DNA of 64,000 nucleotides, taken from the NCBI GenBank assembly GCA_021824145.1, contig JAKALM010000001.1:496001-560000 (forward strand), in the 5' to 3' direction. A program made the position numbers and the translations under genes. Positions 1 through 9,259 of the stretch are shown here, piece by piece. The DNA comes from Bacteroidota bacterium. GTDB lineage: Bacteria; Bacteroidota; Ignavibacteria; Ignavibacteriales; Ignavibacteriaceae. The notes beneath the pieces were generated by a model that saw only the letters and a list, made by a program, of their open reading frames with translations, was not told where the DNA came from and did no database searches. Within the stretch, counting starts at the first letter, position 1, and the number at the start of each line of letters is the position of its first letter.

Positions 1-1
1 A

Positions 2-3000
2 AATGAAATTTCAAAAACAGATTCTGCAAATAATATTTTACTGCTTGATAGAAACAACACCGCACCTGATTTCCCAAACATTAAGAAGAGAAATATATTT
101 CTGTATAACGAATTTCACTATGAAGCAGACTCAGCCTACTTACAGGATATATGTGACGAAGAAAATGGAGAGCTTTTTATAAGTACATATTATACTTCAC
201 CGACAAAAACTCACTCTGTTTTAATGCTTCACGATTTTACTCCAGAAATTATGCAATGGGATCTTACCATACCGGAATGGCAAAGTAAAATTAAGGCGAT
301 TTTGAAGGCCAATTCATACTTGTCGGTTTCGGAATCTACAAAAAAAGATTTCAGCAAGATTTATAAAAGTCAACTAAATCGAGAAATCTATGTTGTTCCA
401 AATGCAGTCTCAGAAAATTTTAAAGTAAAGACAGAAGAAGAAATACTAAGATTCAAAAAGAAGTATGGTATAACCAAACCGTATTTTATAATAACTGGAT
501 ATAGAGGAAAATATAAAAACACTATTCAATTCTTTAAGGCGTTCAGTCAATTAAAAAATAAAGAGAAATATGAAATTTTAATGACTGGAGGAGTACCACA
601 AATTGAAAATGAATTTATTCCTTATCTTAACAAAATTAAATATCAGGTGGTTTATTTAAGTGATGATGATTTAGCCACGGCTTACAGCGGTGCAGTGGCT
701 CTTGTTTATCCCTCCAAATATGAAGGCTTCGGATTGCCTGTGCTTGAGGCAATGAGCAGCGGTTGCCCGGTTATTACATGCAGAAATTCTTCTTTACCTG
801 AAGTTGCCGGAGATGCCGCTTTATATATAAGGGAAGACGATGTTAACTCCATGAAGCAAGCTTTGCTGAATATACATAATAATAGTTTAAGAGAAAGCTT
901 GATTAAAAAGGGAATTGAAAACGCTAAAAAGTTTTCTTGGACCCAAAGCAAGGATATACTTACCAACGCATTAAATAAAATTATTGAATCACTCAAAAAT
1001 GTACCGCTAAATTTTTCCCAACCGCTCGATGACCTGAATAAGCTATTTTATACAATATTAAAAGACGGAAAGCTCGGTAATGCATTTACGGAATTGCAAA
1101 CACAGCTTATTGCAGGTTCGAATGGAGATGTAGAAAAATTAAAAACTGCTGAAGAAACACTAACTATTTTTGACGATACTTTCTTTAAGCGATCATTGAA
1201 GTCAATTATTGTTGCAGATACAAATGACCCTTATTATTGTTATATAATGGGCTTTAACTATTATGAACATGGTTTATTGAAAGAAGCGTTCGAAGCTTAT
1301 TTGAAAGCAATTAATCTAGGTTTGACGCACTGGAGAATTGGTTATCTTGTTTCCCTAGTTGCGCTAGATCTAAATAATATACAATTTGCCAGAGATATGC
1401 TTGGTAAGGTGCTGGAAGCTAAGGTTGATTATAAAGAAGCAAAAATTCTTTTAGATAAAATAGAGAAACCGGATCGGGATAATTGTTCTTTTCGCGTTTC
1501 AGCAATCGTTTCAACTTATAATTCCGAAAAATTTATTCGGGGATGTCTGGATGATTTGATTAATCAAACCTTGTATAAAAAAGGTGAACTGGAAATTGTA
1601 GTAGTTAATTCAGGTTCACAACAAAACGAAGAGGAGATTGTAAAAGAGTTCCAGCTGAATTATTCAAACATAAAATATGTCAAAACTAAAAACAGAGAAA
1701 CGGTCTACAAGGCATGGAACAGAGGAATTAAAGAAGCTTCGGGCAAATATATTACCAATGCCAATACGGATGACAGGCATAAAGAAGATGCACTTGAAAT
1801 TCTTGCATCTGCACTTGACGAGAATAAGAATATTTCGTTGGTATATGCGGATTCTAAAGTAACTAACCAGGAGAATGGTAAGTTTGATGATGCAGCTATA
1901 ACTGGATTTCTATTATGGCCTGAATTTGATCCGCTTAATTTATTTAAAATTTGTTATGTCGGTCCCCAGCCGATGTGGAAGAAATCTCTTCATCTTAAAT
2001 ACGGATTTTTTGACGAGAATTATAAATCCGCAGGCGACTATGAATTTTGGTTACGTATAGTTAACAAGGAAAAGTTTCTACATGTAAATAAAATACTTGG
2101 TTTGTATTTACTCTCCATGACAAGCGTTGAACATACCAACCAGAAAATATCGTTTGAAGAATCGGAAAGAGCGAGGCAAAAATATTGGAATGGCGGCACG
2201 AAAAGACCCGCTCCTTCGGGTGCTTATTTAAATTTCTACAAATGTTCCGAGAGTTTACCGGTAGATCCGGTGTTCTCAGTAATTATCCCTACCTGCAACA
2301 GAGCCGGCTATTTGAGGAATGCTGTTAAAAGTTTAAGCGAGCAGACATTTAAAAATTTTGAAATTATTGTCATAAACGATGGACAAGAAGATGTGATTTC
2401 CATTTTAACCGAGTTTAATGACAAAATTAAATATCAATATTTGCAGCACCTTATAAATAGGGAACGTTCGGCCAGCAGGAACGACGGCATCAAAATAGCT
2501 AAGGGAAAATATATAACTTTTCTTGATGACGATGATATTTATTATCCTGAACATTTATCTGTTTTGTTTGAGTCTCTCAATGAAGAAGTTAAAGTTGTAT
2601 ATACAGATGCTAATCGCGTGGTATATGAAAAATCTTCTGATGGTTATAAACTGGTTGATAAATTCGTCCCATATTCCATTGATTACAGCCGCAACAAACT
2701 TTTAATCGGAAACCTTGCGCCAATAAATTGTTTTGCCGTTGAAAAGGAACTTGCATTTAAGTCCGGGCTCTTCAACGAAAAATTAAGTGTGCTTGAAGAT
2801 TGGGATTTCCTGCTCCGGGTTTCTTCTTTACATGATTTTGTTCACGTGAAAAAAACCACTTCGGAAGTATGCTGGCGCAATGATGGAACAACAACCTCAT
2901 CAAGCCGTGGAAATGAATTTGCAGAAGTGCGCAATACAATTTATATGCGCTATAACGATGAAATAAATCATATACCTGATAGGAATGAAATAGTCAAAGA

Positions 3001-4204
3001 GTTTAATGAAATTTGGAAGAATGATTCTAACTATCATGGGCCGGAAGTATCTATTATAGTAGTAACCTATAATCAATCTGAATACACAAAAGAATTTCTT
3101 GAATCAATTAAGCATTACTCCAATACAGAATATGAAATTATAATAGTTGATAATGCAAGCGAAGACTCTACTGTAAATATGATTAACCAACAAATTGCTT
3201 CCGGAATGAAAATTAAAATTATTTCTAATTCGGAAAATATGGGTTTTCCAAAAGCGGTTAATCAGGGTATAAAGGAAGCACATGGCAAATATATCGTTCT
3301 TGCAAATAATGATATTTTGGTTACAGAAGGGTGGCTTGAAAGAATGATTGAGATAGCCGCGGCTGATGAAAAAGTAGGCTTAGTAGGTCCAATCTCCAAT
3401 TCTGTTAGCTGGTATCAACTTGATAAAGATGCAAAATACACTACTCAAGCAGAAATGTACGAATATGCTTATTTGGTAAAAGAAAAAAACAAAGGAGAAA
3501 TAATCGAATTCCCCAGGCTAGCCTTTTTATGTACTTTGATTAAAAGGGAGGTTGTAGAGAAACTTGGAGGATTAGACGAAAGATTTTCGCCCGGCAATTT
3601 TGAAGACGATGATTATTGTTTAAGAGCTCAAATGGCAGGTTATAAAGCAGTAATTGCAAAAGATGTGTTTATTCACCATTTCGGCTCACTAAGTTTTATG
3701 TCCGAAGGAAAAGAAAAATATTTGCAGAGACTTGAAACAAATAAAAAAATATTTATAGAAAAGTGGGGTGTCGATCCTGAAGAAATTTGGCTGCATAACA
3801 AACAGTTTAACCAAAGAAGTATTGAGTATCCATTGGATAACGATTATCCAACTGAATTGGTGAAACGTGCGAATGTTTGTATTAAGGATAAAGAATATTC
3901 CCTAGCGCTTTCTTATTTAGAAAAAGTCTTTAAAGAAACTATTGAAAATGGAAGCGCTTCAGTTAAGCAAAGTATGCCTACTTTATATGAACTGGCGGCA
4001 AAAATATATGTGGCACAAAATGATTATGAAAAAGCCGAAAAATATTTTAAGGAAGAACTTAAACTTGACCCTAACTCTGTAAGGGCTTATAGGAGCTTAG
4101 GAGATTTATATACATCAATGGGTAAAAGTGAAGAAGCTACAAAAATGTACGAAAAATCCGATAATATAATCACTGAAAATATTGAAATATCAGCGCGAAC
4201 TTGA
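2..4204 (+). CDS. Multidomain glycosyltransferase (GT4 + three GT2) with TPRs, 5' truncated
   Basis: The reading frame is open from base 2, so the gene starts left of the window; the first internal ATG (224) lies inside the GT4 fold and is not the start. About 1400 residues are visible. In order: a GT4 glycosyltransferase (to about base 1000; EGFGLPVLEAMSSGCPVI motif near 720-775), a TPR-like helical linker, then three GT2 domains starting near 1495, 2270 and 3045. Their metal-site motifs read NTDD, LDDDD and NND. TPRs close the protein (about 3860-4180). It probably adds several sugars to a protein or polysaccharide in the cytoplasm. The next gene follows after 31 bases. The acceptor is unknown; the flagellin gene nearby makes flagellin glycosylation possible (inference). 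Confidence 0.88.
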   Translation, partial: NEISKTDSANNILLLDRNNTAPDFPNIKKRNIFLYNEFHYEADSAYLQDICDEENGELFISTYYTSPTKTHSVLMLHDFTPEIMQWDLTIPEWQSKIKAILKANSYLSVSESTKKDFSKIYKSQLNREIYVVPNAVSENFKVKTEEEILRFKKKYGITKPYFIITGYRGKYKNTIQFFKAFSQLKNKEKYEILMTGGVPQIENEFIPYLNKIKYQVVYLSDDDLATAYSGAVALVYPSKYEGFGLPVLEAMSSGCPVITCRNSSLPEVAGDAALYIREDDVNSMKQALLNIHNNSLRESLIKKGIENAKKFSWTQSKDILTNALNKIIESLKNVPLNFSQPLDDLNKLFYTILKDGKLGNAFTELQTQLIAGSNGDVEKLKTAEETLTIFDDTFFKRSLKSIIVADTNDPYYCYIMGFNYYEHGLLKEAFEAYLKAINLGLTHWRIGYLVSLVALDLNNIQFARDMLGKVLEAKVDYKEAKILLDKIEKPDRDNCSFRVSAIVSTYNSEKFIRGCLDDLINQTLYKKGELEIVVVNSGSQQNEEEIVKEFQLNYSNIKYVKTKNRETVYKAWNRGIKEASGKYITNANTDDRHKEDALEILASALDENKNISLVYADSKVTNQENGKFDDAAITGFLLWPEFDPLNLFKICYVGPQPMWKKSLHLKYGFFDENYKSAGDYEFWLRIVNKEKFLHVNKILGLYLLSMTSVEHTNQKISFEESERARQKYWNGGTKRPAPSGAYLNFYKCSESLPVDPVFSVIIPTCNRAGYLRNAVKSLSEQTFKNFEIIVINDGQEDVISILTEFNDKIKYQYLQHLINRERSASRNDGIKIAKGKYITFLDDDDIYYPEHLSVLFESLNEEVKVVYTDANRVVYEKSSDGYKLVDKFVPYSIDYSRNKLLIGNLAPINCFAVEKELAFKSGLFNEKLSVLEDWDFLLRVSSLHDFVHVKKTTSEVCWRNDGTTTSSSRGNEFAEVRNTIYMRYNDEINHIPDRNEIVKEFNEIWKNDSNYHGPEVSIIVVTYNQSEYTKEFLESIKHYSNTEYEIIIVDNASEDSTVNMINQQIASGMKIKIISNSENMGFPKAVNQGIKEAHGKYIVLANNDILVTEGWLERMIEIAAADEKVGLVGPISNSVSWYQLDKDAKYTTQAEMYEYAYLVKEKNKGEIIEFPRLAFLCTLIKREVVEKLGGLDERFSPGNFEDDDYCLRAQMAGYKAVIAKDVFIHHFGSLSFMSEGKEKYLQRLETNKKIFIEKWGVDPEEIWLHNKQFNQRSIEYPLDNDYPTELVKRANVCIKDKEYSLALSYLEKVFKETIENGSASVKQSMPTLYELAAKIYVAQNDYEKAEKYFKEELKLDPNSVRAYRSLGDLYTSMGKSEEATKMYEKSDNIITENIEISART

Positions 4205-4235
4205 TAAGTTTTATAAATTATAGAAAGGTAAAAAC

Positions 4236-5081
4236 ATGAATACTTTTAATGACTTATTCCTTCAAGGATTTAATAATTATTCTGAAGGAAATATAGAGTC
4301 AGCATTGGATAATTTGAATAATGCTGAAAGAAATTTTTTGTACTACGAAGATAATAAGTTCACCTTGGAGGATCTTTATATTCTAAGAGGTACGATAAGT
4401 CTTAGCCAGAATAGTCTTGAAAGCGCAAGAATAGATTTTGAAAAAGCTTTGAAGTCAAATCCAAATTCTTCAGAGGCTTGTCTTGGCCTTGGGCAATATT
4501 TCTTTGCAAAAGGGCAATATGAAAATTCAAAAACAATGTTCGAATGGGCTGTAAAAAATAATCCAGAACATCCTGCCGCGCAGAAAGCCCTTGCAAATGT
4601 AAATTCAAAGTTAAATTTGTCAGTGACTGATAGCTCATTAAATCCAAAATCTCAGCAGAGTGAAATCAACGCTAAGAAAGAACCGCTTGATGAAGCTTCA
4701 GAGCTTTTTGCTCAGAAAAATTATCAGCAGGCGTTACTAAAATTGTTTGAAACAAGAAAACAATACGAAGTAAATCTTGCAAGCGTAGAGAACTTTATAG
4801 CATTTAATTATCTTGAATTAAATGAAATTGATAAAACTAGAGAAGCTGCTGAACGCGCTTTGAAACTTAATCCTTTTTCTTCTCAAGCTTATGCAACATT
4901 GGGCGAGATTTATTATCGAGATAAGAATTATTCTGAAGCGAAAAAGATGTTTGAAATTGCTTTAAGGTTTAACTCTGCGAACAATTTTGCTAAGACTGGT
5001 TTAGAGTATACAGAACAGGCTTTAGGAACTTCACGCGGAAACGGCAAAGCACATAGTTATCAGTATTCAAATTCTTTTTAA
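4236..5081 (+). CDS. TPR repeat protein
   Basis: A 281-residue protein made almost entirely of tetratricopeptide repeats. Repeat cores are visible as pairs such as ARIDFEKALKSNPNSSEACLG, AKGQYENSKTMFEWAVKNNPEHP and YSEAKKMFEIALRFN. A low-complexity polar linker separates two TPR blocks near residues 130-150. It has no signal peptide and no catalytic motif. A GAAAGG ribosome site precedes the ATG. It lies between two TPR-glycosyltransferase fusions, 9 bases ahead of the next gene, so it is probably a scaffold or substrate-presenting partner of those enzymes (inference from position). Confidence 0.8.
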   Translation: MNTFNDLFLQGFNNYSEGNIESALDNLNNAERNFLYYEDNKFTLEDLYILRGTISLSQNSLESARIDFEKALKSNPNSSEACLGLGQYFFAKGQYENSKTMFEWAVKNNPEHPAAQKALANVNSKLNLSVTDSSLNPKSQQSEINAKKEPLDEASELFAQKNYQQALLKLFETRKQYEVNLASVENFIAFNYLELNEIDKTREAAERALKLNPFSSQAYATLGEIYYRDKNYSEAKKMFEIALRFNSANNFAKTGLEYTEQALGTSRGNGKAHSYQYSNSF

Positions 5082-5090
5082 AATGGAATA

Positions 5091-8000
5091 ATGGAAATTC
5101 AAGCTATTGATGCTTATACAAAGGCAGTTGAGTTTTTTGAGCGGAAAGATTTTTCTTCCGCTCATGATGTTTTATTGAGTATCATTAAAGATAATTCTCA
5201 AGACTTTGATGCATTCAACTTGCTTGGAATGATTAAGCAGAAGCAAGGAAATCTTAATGAAGCTGTTGAATATTTCCAAAAAGCAACATCGATTTTTGAG
5301 CCGAATCCTATTGCGCATTATAATTTAGGTTTGTGCTATCAGTCCTTAGAAAATTTAGAGCTTGCCAAGAAACATTTTGAAAGATCTTTGGTTTATTCCG
5401 GCTGCGATCTCAGGAGAAAGGGAGAAATAAAAGAGTCGGAAAAATACTTTGATAAAATTTCCGGCGACAAAAACTACAAAGCGATTTTATTTACCAACCT
5501 CGGCGTTGAAAGAATGGGGAAAGGATATTTGAAGGAGGCAGTCGAGTACTTTGATATTGCTTTAGAATTTTCTCAAGTGTATCCGGAAATTCATTACAAC
5601 AAATCTCATGCTTTACTTATTTCAGGTAACTTTAAAGAAGGCTGGAAAGAATATGAATGGAGAAAAAAGCGTAAGGATTATTATCCGCGCGAATTTTCAA
5701 AGCCTGAATTGAAACCGGGAATATCTGTTCAAGGTAAGAAAATTCTTGTCTTCGATGAGCAAGGTTTGGGTGATGCAATTCAATTTGTAAGATACTTACC
5801 AAAATTAAAAGAAGCCGGCGCTGAAATTATTCTTGAGTGCAATAAGCTGCTTGCACAAATATTTAAATGCATCCCGGACATTTCTTCCATTTTAGAGAGA
5901 AGAATTGACCACGAGCCGACAATTGAATATGATTATCAAATTCCGCTTTTAAGTTTGCCTTTATATTTTAATACAACACTTGAAACCATTTCTTTTGAAG
6001 CTCCATACATCTTTGCAGAAAAAGACCAAACAATTAAAATGTCGCAATTGATTGGAAGCAAGGATAAATTTAAAATTGGAATTGTGTGGGGAGGGAGTCC
6101 AACTCATACCGGTAATGGAAAAAGATCAATCCCCATTTCACTTTTCGAAAAGCTGTTATCTATCGAAAATGTTAAATTATTTTCTCTGCAAAAAGGTGCG
6201 CCTCTTAAGCAAACTGAAAACATTAATTTCCCGATTGTAATCTTAAATAAATATTTAACTGACTTTGCAGATACAGCGGCAGCGATTGAAAATATGGATT
6301 TGGTAGTTACAATCGATACTTCGGTTGCTCATCTTGCTGGAGCTATGGGTAAACCAGTCTGGCTGCTTTTACCATACTTCCCCGACTGGCGCTGGATGCT
6401 TAACCGGAATGATTCGCCTTGGTATCCAACAATGAAATTGTTTAGGCAGAAAGAGGAAGGTGATTGGAATGCGGTTTTTGATGAAGTCAGCACAGAGCTT
6501 AATTTTTTATTAAAAAATAAAAACTTCTTCAATCGTAAGAGCGAAGTAAAGAACAAAAAATTATTTCTTGGTTTATCCGGTTCAGGAGATTTTGGCTGGG
6601 GCACTGTAAATAAATATCTCAAACAAGAAGTGTCAAAAAGGATTGAAGTTTATAGCATTGAAGAAAATGGCATTCCTTCTCAAGAAGAATTGAAAGAGGT
6701 AAAAGTTTTTCAGCTTTTACGGGATTTAGATTTCAATCCTTTATTTGAAGTAAGTGGCAAAGAAAATTTCGGTTACACTGTATTTGAAAACGAGTTAAAT
6801 GAGTGTTCTTATATAAATTCAAAAAATTATAATAAAATAATTGCTGCTTCTAATTGGGGTCGGGATAAACTTCTTGAAGCGGGGATTAGTAATGCTGACT
6901 GCATCATTCAAGGTATAGATACTAAATTATTTTTCCCTGAAGAACAAAAGCGAAATGATAATTTATTTGTCATTTTCTCTGGTGGAAAGCTTGAGCTTCG
7001 CAAAGGACAGGATCTTGTTCTTAAAGCAATTTCAATTCTGCAAAAAAAATATAAAGATATTGTTTTAATTACAGCGTGGTATAATTTGTGGCTAGAGTCG
7101 GCAAGGCTCATGTCTCTTTCCAAGTACATAAAGTATGAAGAGCGGGGAAGTACATGGCAAGAATTTATGAACCACATTTACTTGATAAATGATGTTGATC
7201 CTTCAAAAGTAATTACTATGCCGCTTGTCCCAAACCAGAAGCTTCGCGAGCTTTATTTAAAATCTGATATCGGACTTTTCCCTAATCGCTGCGAAGGCGG
7301 AACTAATCTTGTCATGATGGAATATATGGCATGCGGTAAACCTGTAATAGCTTCATTTAATACAGGACATAAAGATGTGCTGACTGAATTTAATTCTCTT
7401 CCCCTGAAACAAATGAAGTCGTATAGAATTTTTAATGATGAACAAAAGCTGGTTTCTGATTGGGAAGAACCTAATCTTGATGAAATTATTTCCAAAATTG
7501 AGTATGCTTATAATCATCGCTATGAATTGAAGATAATAGGAAACGAAGCCGCAAAATCAATGATGAATTTTACCTGGGCTAAAACTGCTGAGAACTTGTT
7601 GAAAGTTATAGGCTTTAATGTTGATGATAGCGAAGCATCTAATTCTGTAGAAGCATTAGTAAGCGATGAACATAAATTAAAAAAGTTATCTGGACTGAAG
7701 CCGCAAGATTATTTAGCTCTGGCGGTTAATCTGAAAAAGTCTGGGAATATTGCAGATGCAGAAAAGTATTATCTAAAAGCAATTGAATTGAATCCGGAAT
7801 TCTGGGAGGCTTTCTATAATCTTGGGATTCTTTATCATGAAAACGGCAAAGTTAATTTAGCAGTTGACTGTTATAAAGAATCGATTCGGCTGAAACCCGA
7901 CTTTTATCTTTCACACAGTAACCTTGGAAGCGCATACCGTGAATTATCATTATTTAATTTAGCTTGCGAAAGCTACAAAAAATCTATTCAGCTTAATCCT

Positions 8001-9059
8001 TCTTATTCCGATGCTCATTATAACTTAGGTGTGGTAAATGGGTTTCTTTATAATTATGATGAAGCAATGAATTGTTACAACAACGCGATTACTGTTGATG
8101 CCAGCCATGTAAATGCACACTGGAATAAATCACTTCTGCTGCTAGCTTCTGGTAATTTTGATGAAGGATTTAGAGAATATGAATGGAGAATGAAAAGGAA
8201 GGAATTTTCTAAAAGAGATTTTAAGTGCCCCCAACTGAAGGATCAGAATATTTTTAATAAAAATGTTGTTGTTTATGCCGAACAAGGATTTGGTGACGCA
8301 ATTCAATTCGCTCGATATTTGCCTATGCTAAAGAACAAAGGATGTAATGTTACTTTGGCTTGTGACTCGCTATTACTTGATCTATTCAAATTTTTAAACG
8401 GAATTGATAAAATAGTTCTGGAAGAGGAAGCATTAAAAAATCAAAACGAATTTGACTTCAACATTTCACTCTTAAGCCTTCCATATTATTTTAAAACAAC
8501 TTTAGAGACAATCCCTTCTGCCGTGCCTTATATAAAAGTTTCAGATATCAAGATAAAAGAATGGAAAAAAATTCTTAAAAATGATGACAATTTTAAAATT
8601 GGATTAGTGTGGGGTGGAAATCCAAAACATGGTAAAGACGATAATAGGTCCATTCCTCTTGAAGATTTTTCAATTCTGTCTTCCTTAAAAGATGTAAAAC
8701 TTTTTAGTCTGCAAAAGGGTAAGCCCTTAAAGCAAATTGAAAATTGTAATTTCAACATTGAAAATCTTTCTGCAATTGGACAGAATTCTTTTGTTGATAC
8801 TGCGGCAATAATCGAAAACTTAGATCTTGTAATTTCAGTTGATACTTCTGTTGCTCATCTTGCCGGTGCTGTTGGAAAGCCGATATGGACGCTCCTTCAA
8901 TACGATTTTGATTGGAGATGGATGAAGGATCGAAACGATTCTCCATGGTATCCATCAATGAAATTATTTCGGCAAAAAGCTCCTGGCGATTGGAAGTCAG
9001 TAATTTATGATATAGTATTTCAACTTAACGAAATATTAAGCTGTAAAAACTTTGCTTAA
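5091..9059 (+). CDS. TPR-GT9-GT4-TPR-GT9 fusion glycosyltransferase
   Basis: A 1322-residue protein with an internal duplication. Residues about 1-200 are TPRs and 205-470 a heptosyltransferase-like (GT9) domain. Residues 490-860 form a GT4 domain with the motif EGGTNLVMMEYMACGKPVI. Residues 870-1040 are TPRs again and 1060-1320 a second GT9-like domain. The two GT9 copies share DTSVAHLAGA, DWRW, RNDSPWYP and MKLFRQK. TPR proteins with this C-terminal domain are widespread but poorly characterised. The protein should be cytoplasmic and transfer sugars; donor and acceptor cannot be told. It is likely cotranscribed with the two genes before it. Confidence 0.87.
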   Translation: MEIQAIDAYTKAVEFFERKDFSSAHDVLLSIIKDNSQDFDAFNLLGMIKQKQGNLNEAVEYFQKATSIFEPNPIAHYNLGLCYQSLENLELAKKHFERSLVYSGCDLRRKGEIKESEKYFDKISGDKNYKAILFTNLGVERMGKGYLKEAVEYFDIALEFSQVYPEIHYNKSHALLISGNFKEGWKEYEWRKKRKDYYPREFSKPELKPGISVQGKKILVFDEQGLGDAIQFVRYLPKLKEAGAEIILECNKLLAQIFKCIPDISSILERRIDHEPTIEYDYQIPLLSLPLYFNTTLETISFEAPYIFAEKDQTIKMSQLIGSKDKFKIGIVWGGSPTHTGNGKRSIPISLFEKLLSIENVKLFSLQKGAPLKQTENINFPIVILNKYLTDFADTAAAIENMDLVVTIDTSVAHLAGAMGKPVWLLLPYFPDWRWMLNRNDSPWYPTMKLFRQKEEGDWNAVFDEVSTELNFLLKNKNFFNRKSEVKNKKLFLGLSGSGDFGWGTVNKYLKQEVSKRIEVYSIEENGIPSQEELKEVKVFQLLRDLDFNPLFEVSGKENFGYTVFENELNECSYINSKNYNKIIAASNWGRDKLLEAGISNADCIIQGIDTKLFFPEEQKRNDNLFVIFSGGKLELRKGQDLVLKAISILQKKYKDIVLITAWYNLWLESARLMSLSKYIKYEERGSTWQEFMNHIYLINDVDPSKVITMPLVPNQKLRELYLKSDIGLFPNRCEGGTNLVMMEYMACGKPVIASFNTGHKDVLTEFNSLPLKQMKSYRIFNDEQKLVSDWEEPNLDEIISKIEYAYNHRYELKIIGNEAAKSMMNFTWAKTAENLLKVIGFNVDDSEASNSVEALVSDEHKLKKLSGLKPQDYLALAVNLKKSGNIADAEKYYLKAIELNPEFWEAFYNLGILYHENGKVNLAVDCYKESIRLKPDFYLSHSNLGSAYRELSLFNLACESYKKSIQLNPSYSDAHYNLGVVNGFLYNYDEAMNCYNNAITVDASHVNAHWNKSLLLLASGNFDEGFREYEWRMKRKEFSKRDFKCPQLKDQNIFNKNVVVYAEQGFGDAIQFARYLPMLKNKGCNVTLACDSLLLDLFKFLNGIDKIVLEEEALKNQNEFDFNISLLSLPYYFKTTLETIPSAVPYIKVSDIKIKEWKKILKNDDNFKIGLVWGGNPKHGKDDNRSIPLEDFSILSSLKDVKLFSLQKGKPLKQIENCNFNIENLSAIGQNSFVDTAAIIENLDLVISVDTSVAHLAGAVGKPIWTLLQYDFDWRWMKDRNDSPWYPSMKLFRQKAPGDWKSVIYDIVFQLNEILSCKNFA

Positions 9060-9079
9060 TAAGTTATGTTATGCATAAG

Positions 9080-9163
9080 TCATGCTGAGCTTGACTCAGC
9101 ATTTAAAAACATATCAAAAATGAGATTCCGAAACGAATGTAGATCCCGAATCAAGTCTGGGAT
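9080..9163. repeat. Paired intergenic palindromes (REP-like)
   Basis: In the 200-base gap between two glycosyltransferase genes there are two inverted repeats. The first is an 8-bp stem ATGCTGAG/CTCAGCAT (9082-9089 and 9095-9102) with a 5-base loop. The second has a 5-bp ATCCC/GGGAT stem (9143-9147 and 9159-9163). The wording (TCATGCTGA...TCAGCAT, then GATCCCGAA...GGGATGGCA) resembles dispersed REP-like intergenic repeats common in Bacteroidota-type genomes. Only one copy is in this window, so repetitiveness is recalled rather than seen. Confidence 0.45.
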
Positions 9164-9259
9164 GGCATGGTTTGGAATAACAAACGAGTATTCTCTTAAT
9201 TTATGAAAACGAAAGTTAATTGTTTTGAATTTTACATTTTTAATTTTGAATTATAGAGC

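Noticed and set aside
224-226. ATG as start of the first glycosyltransferase
   Set aside because: The frame is open and protein-like back to base 2 (for example FISTYYTSPTKTHSVL just before it), so this Met is internal.
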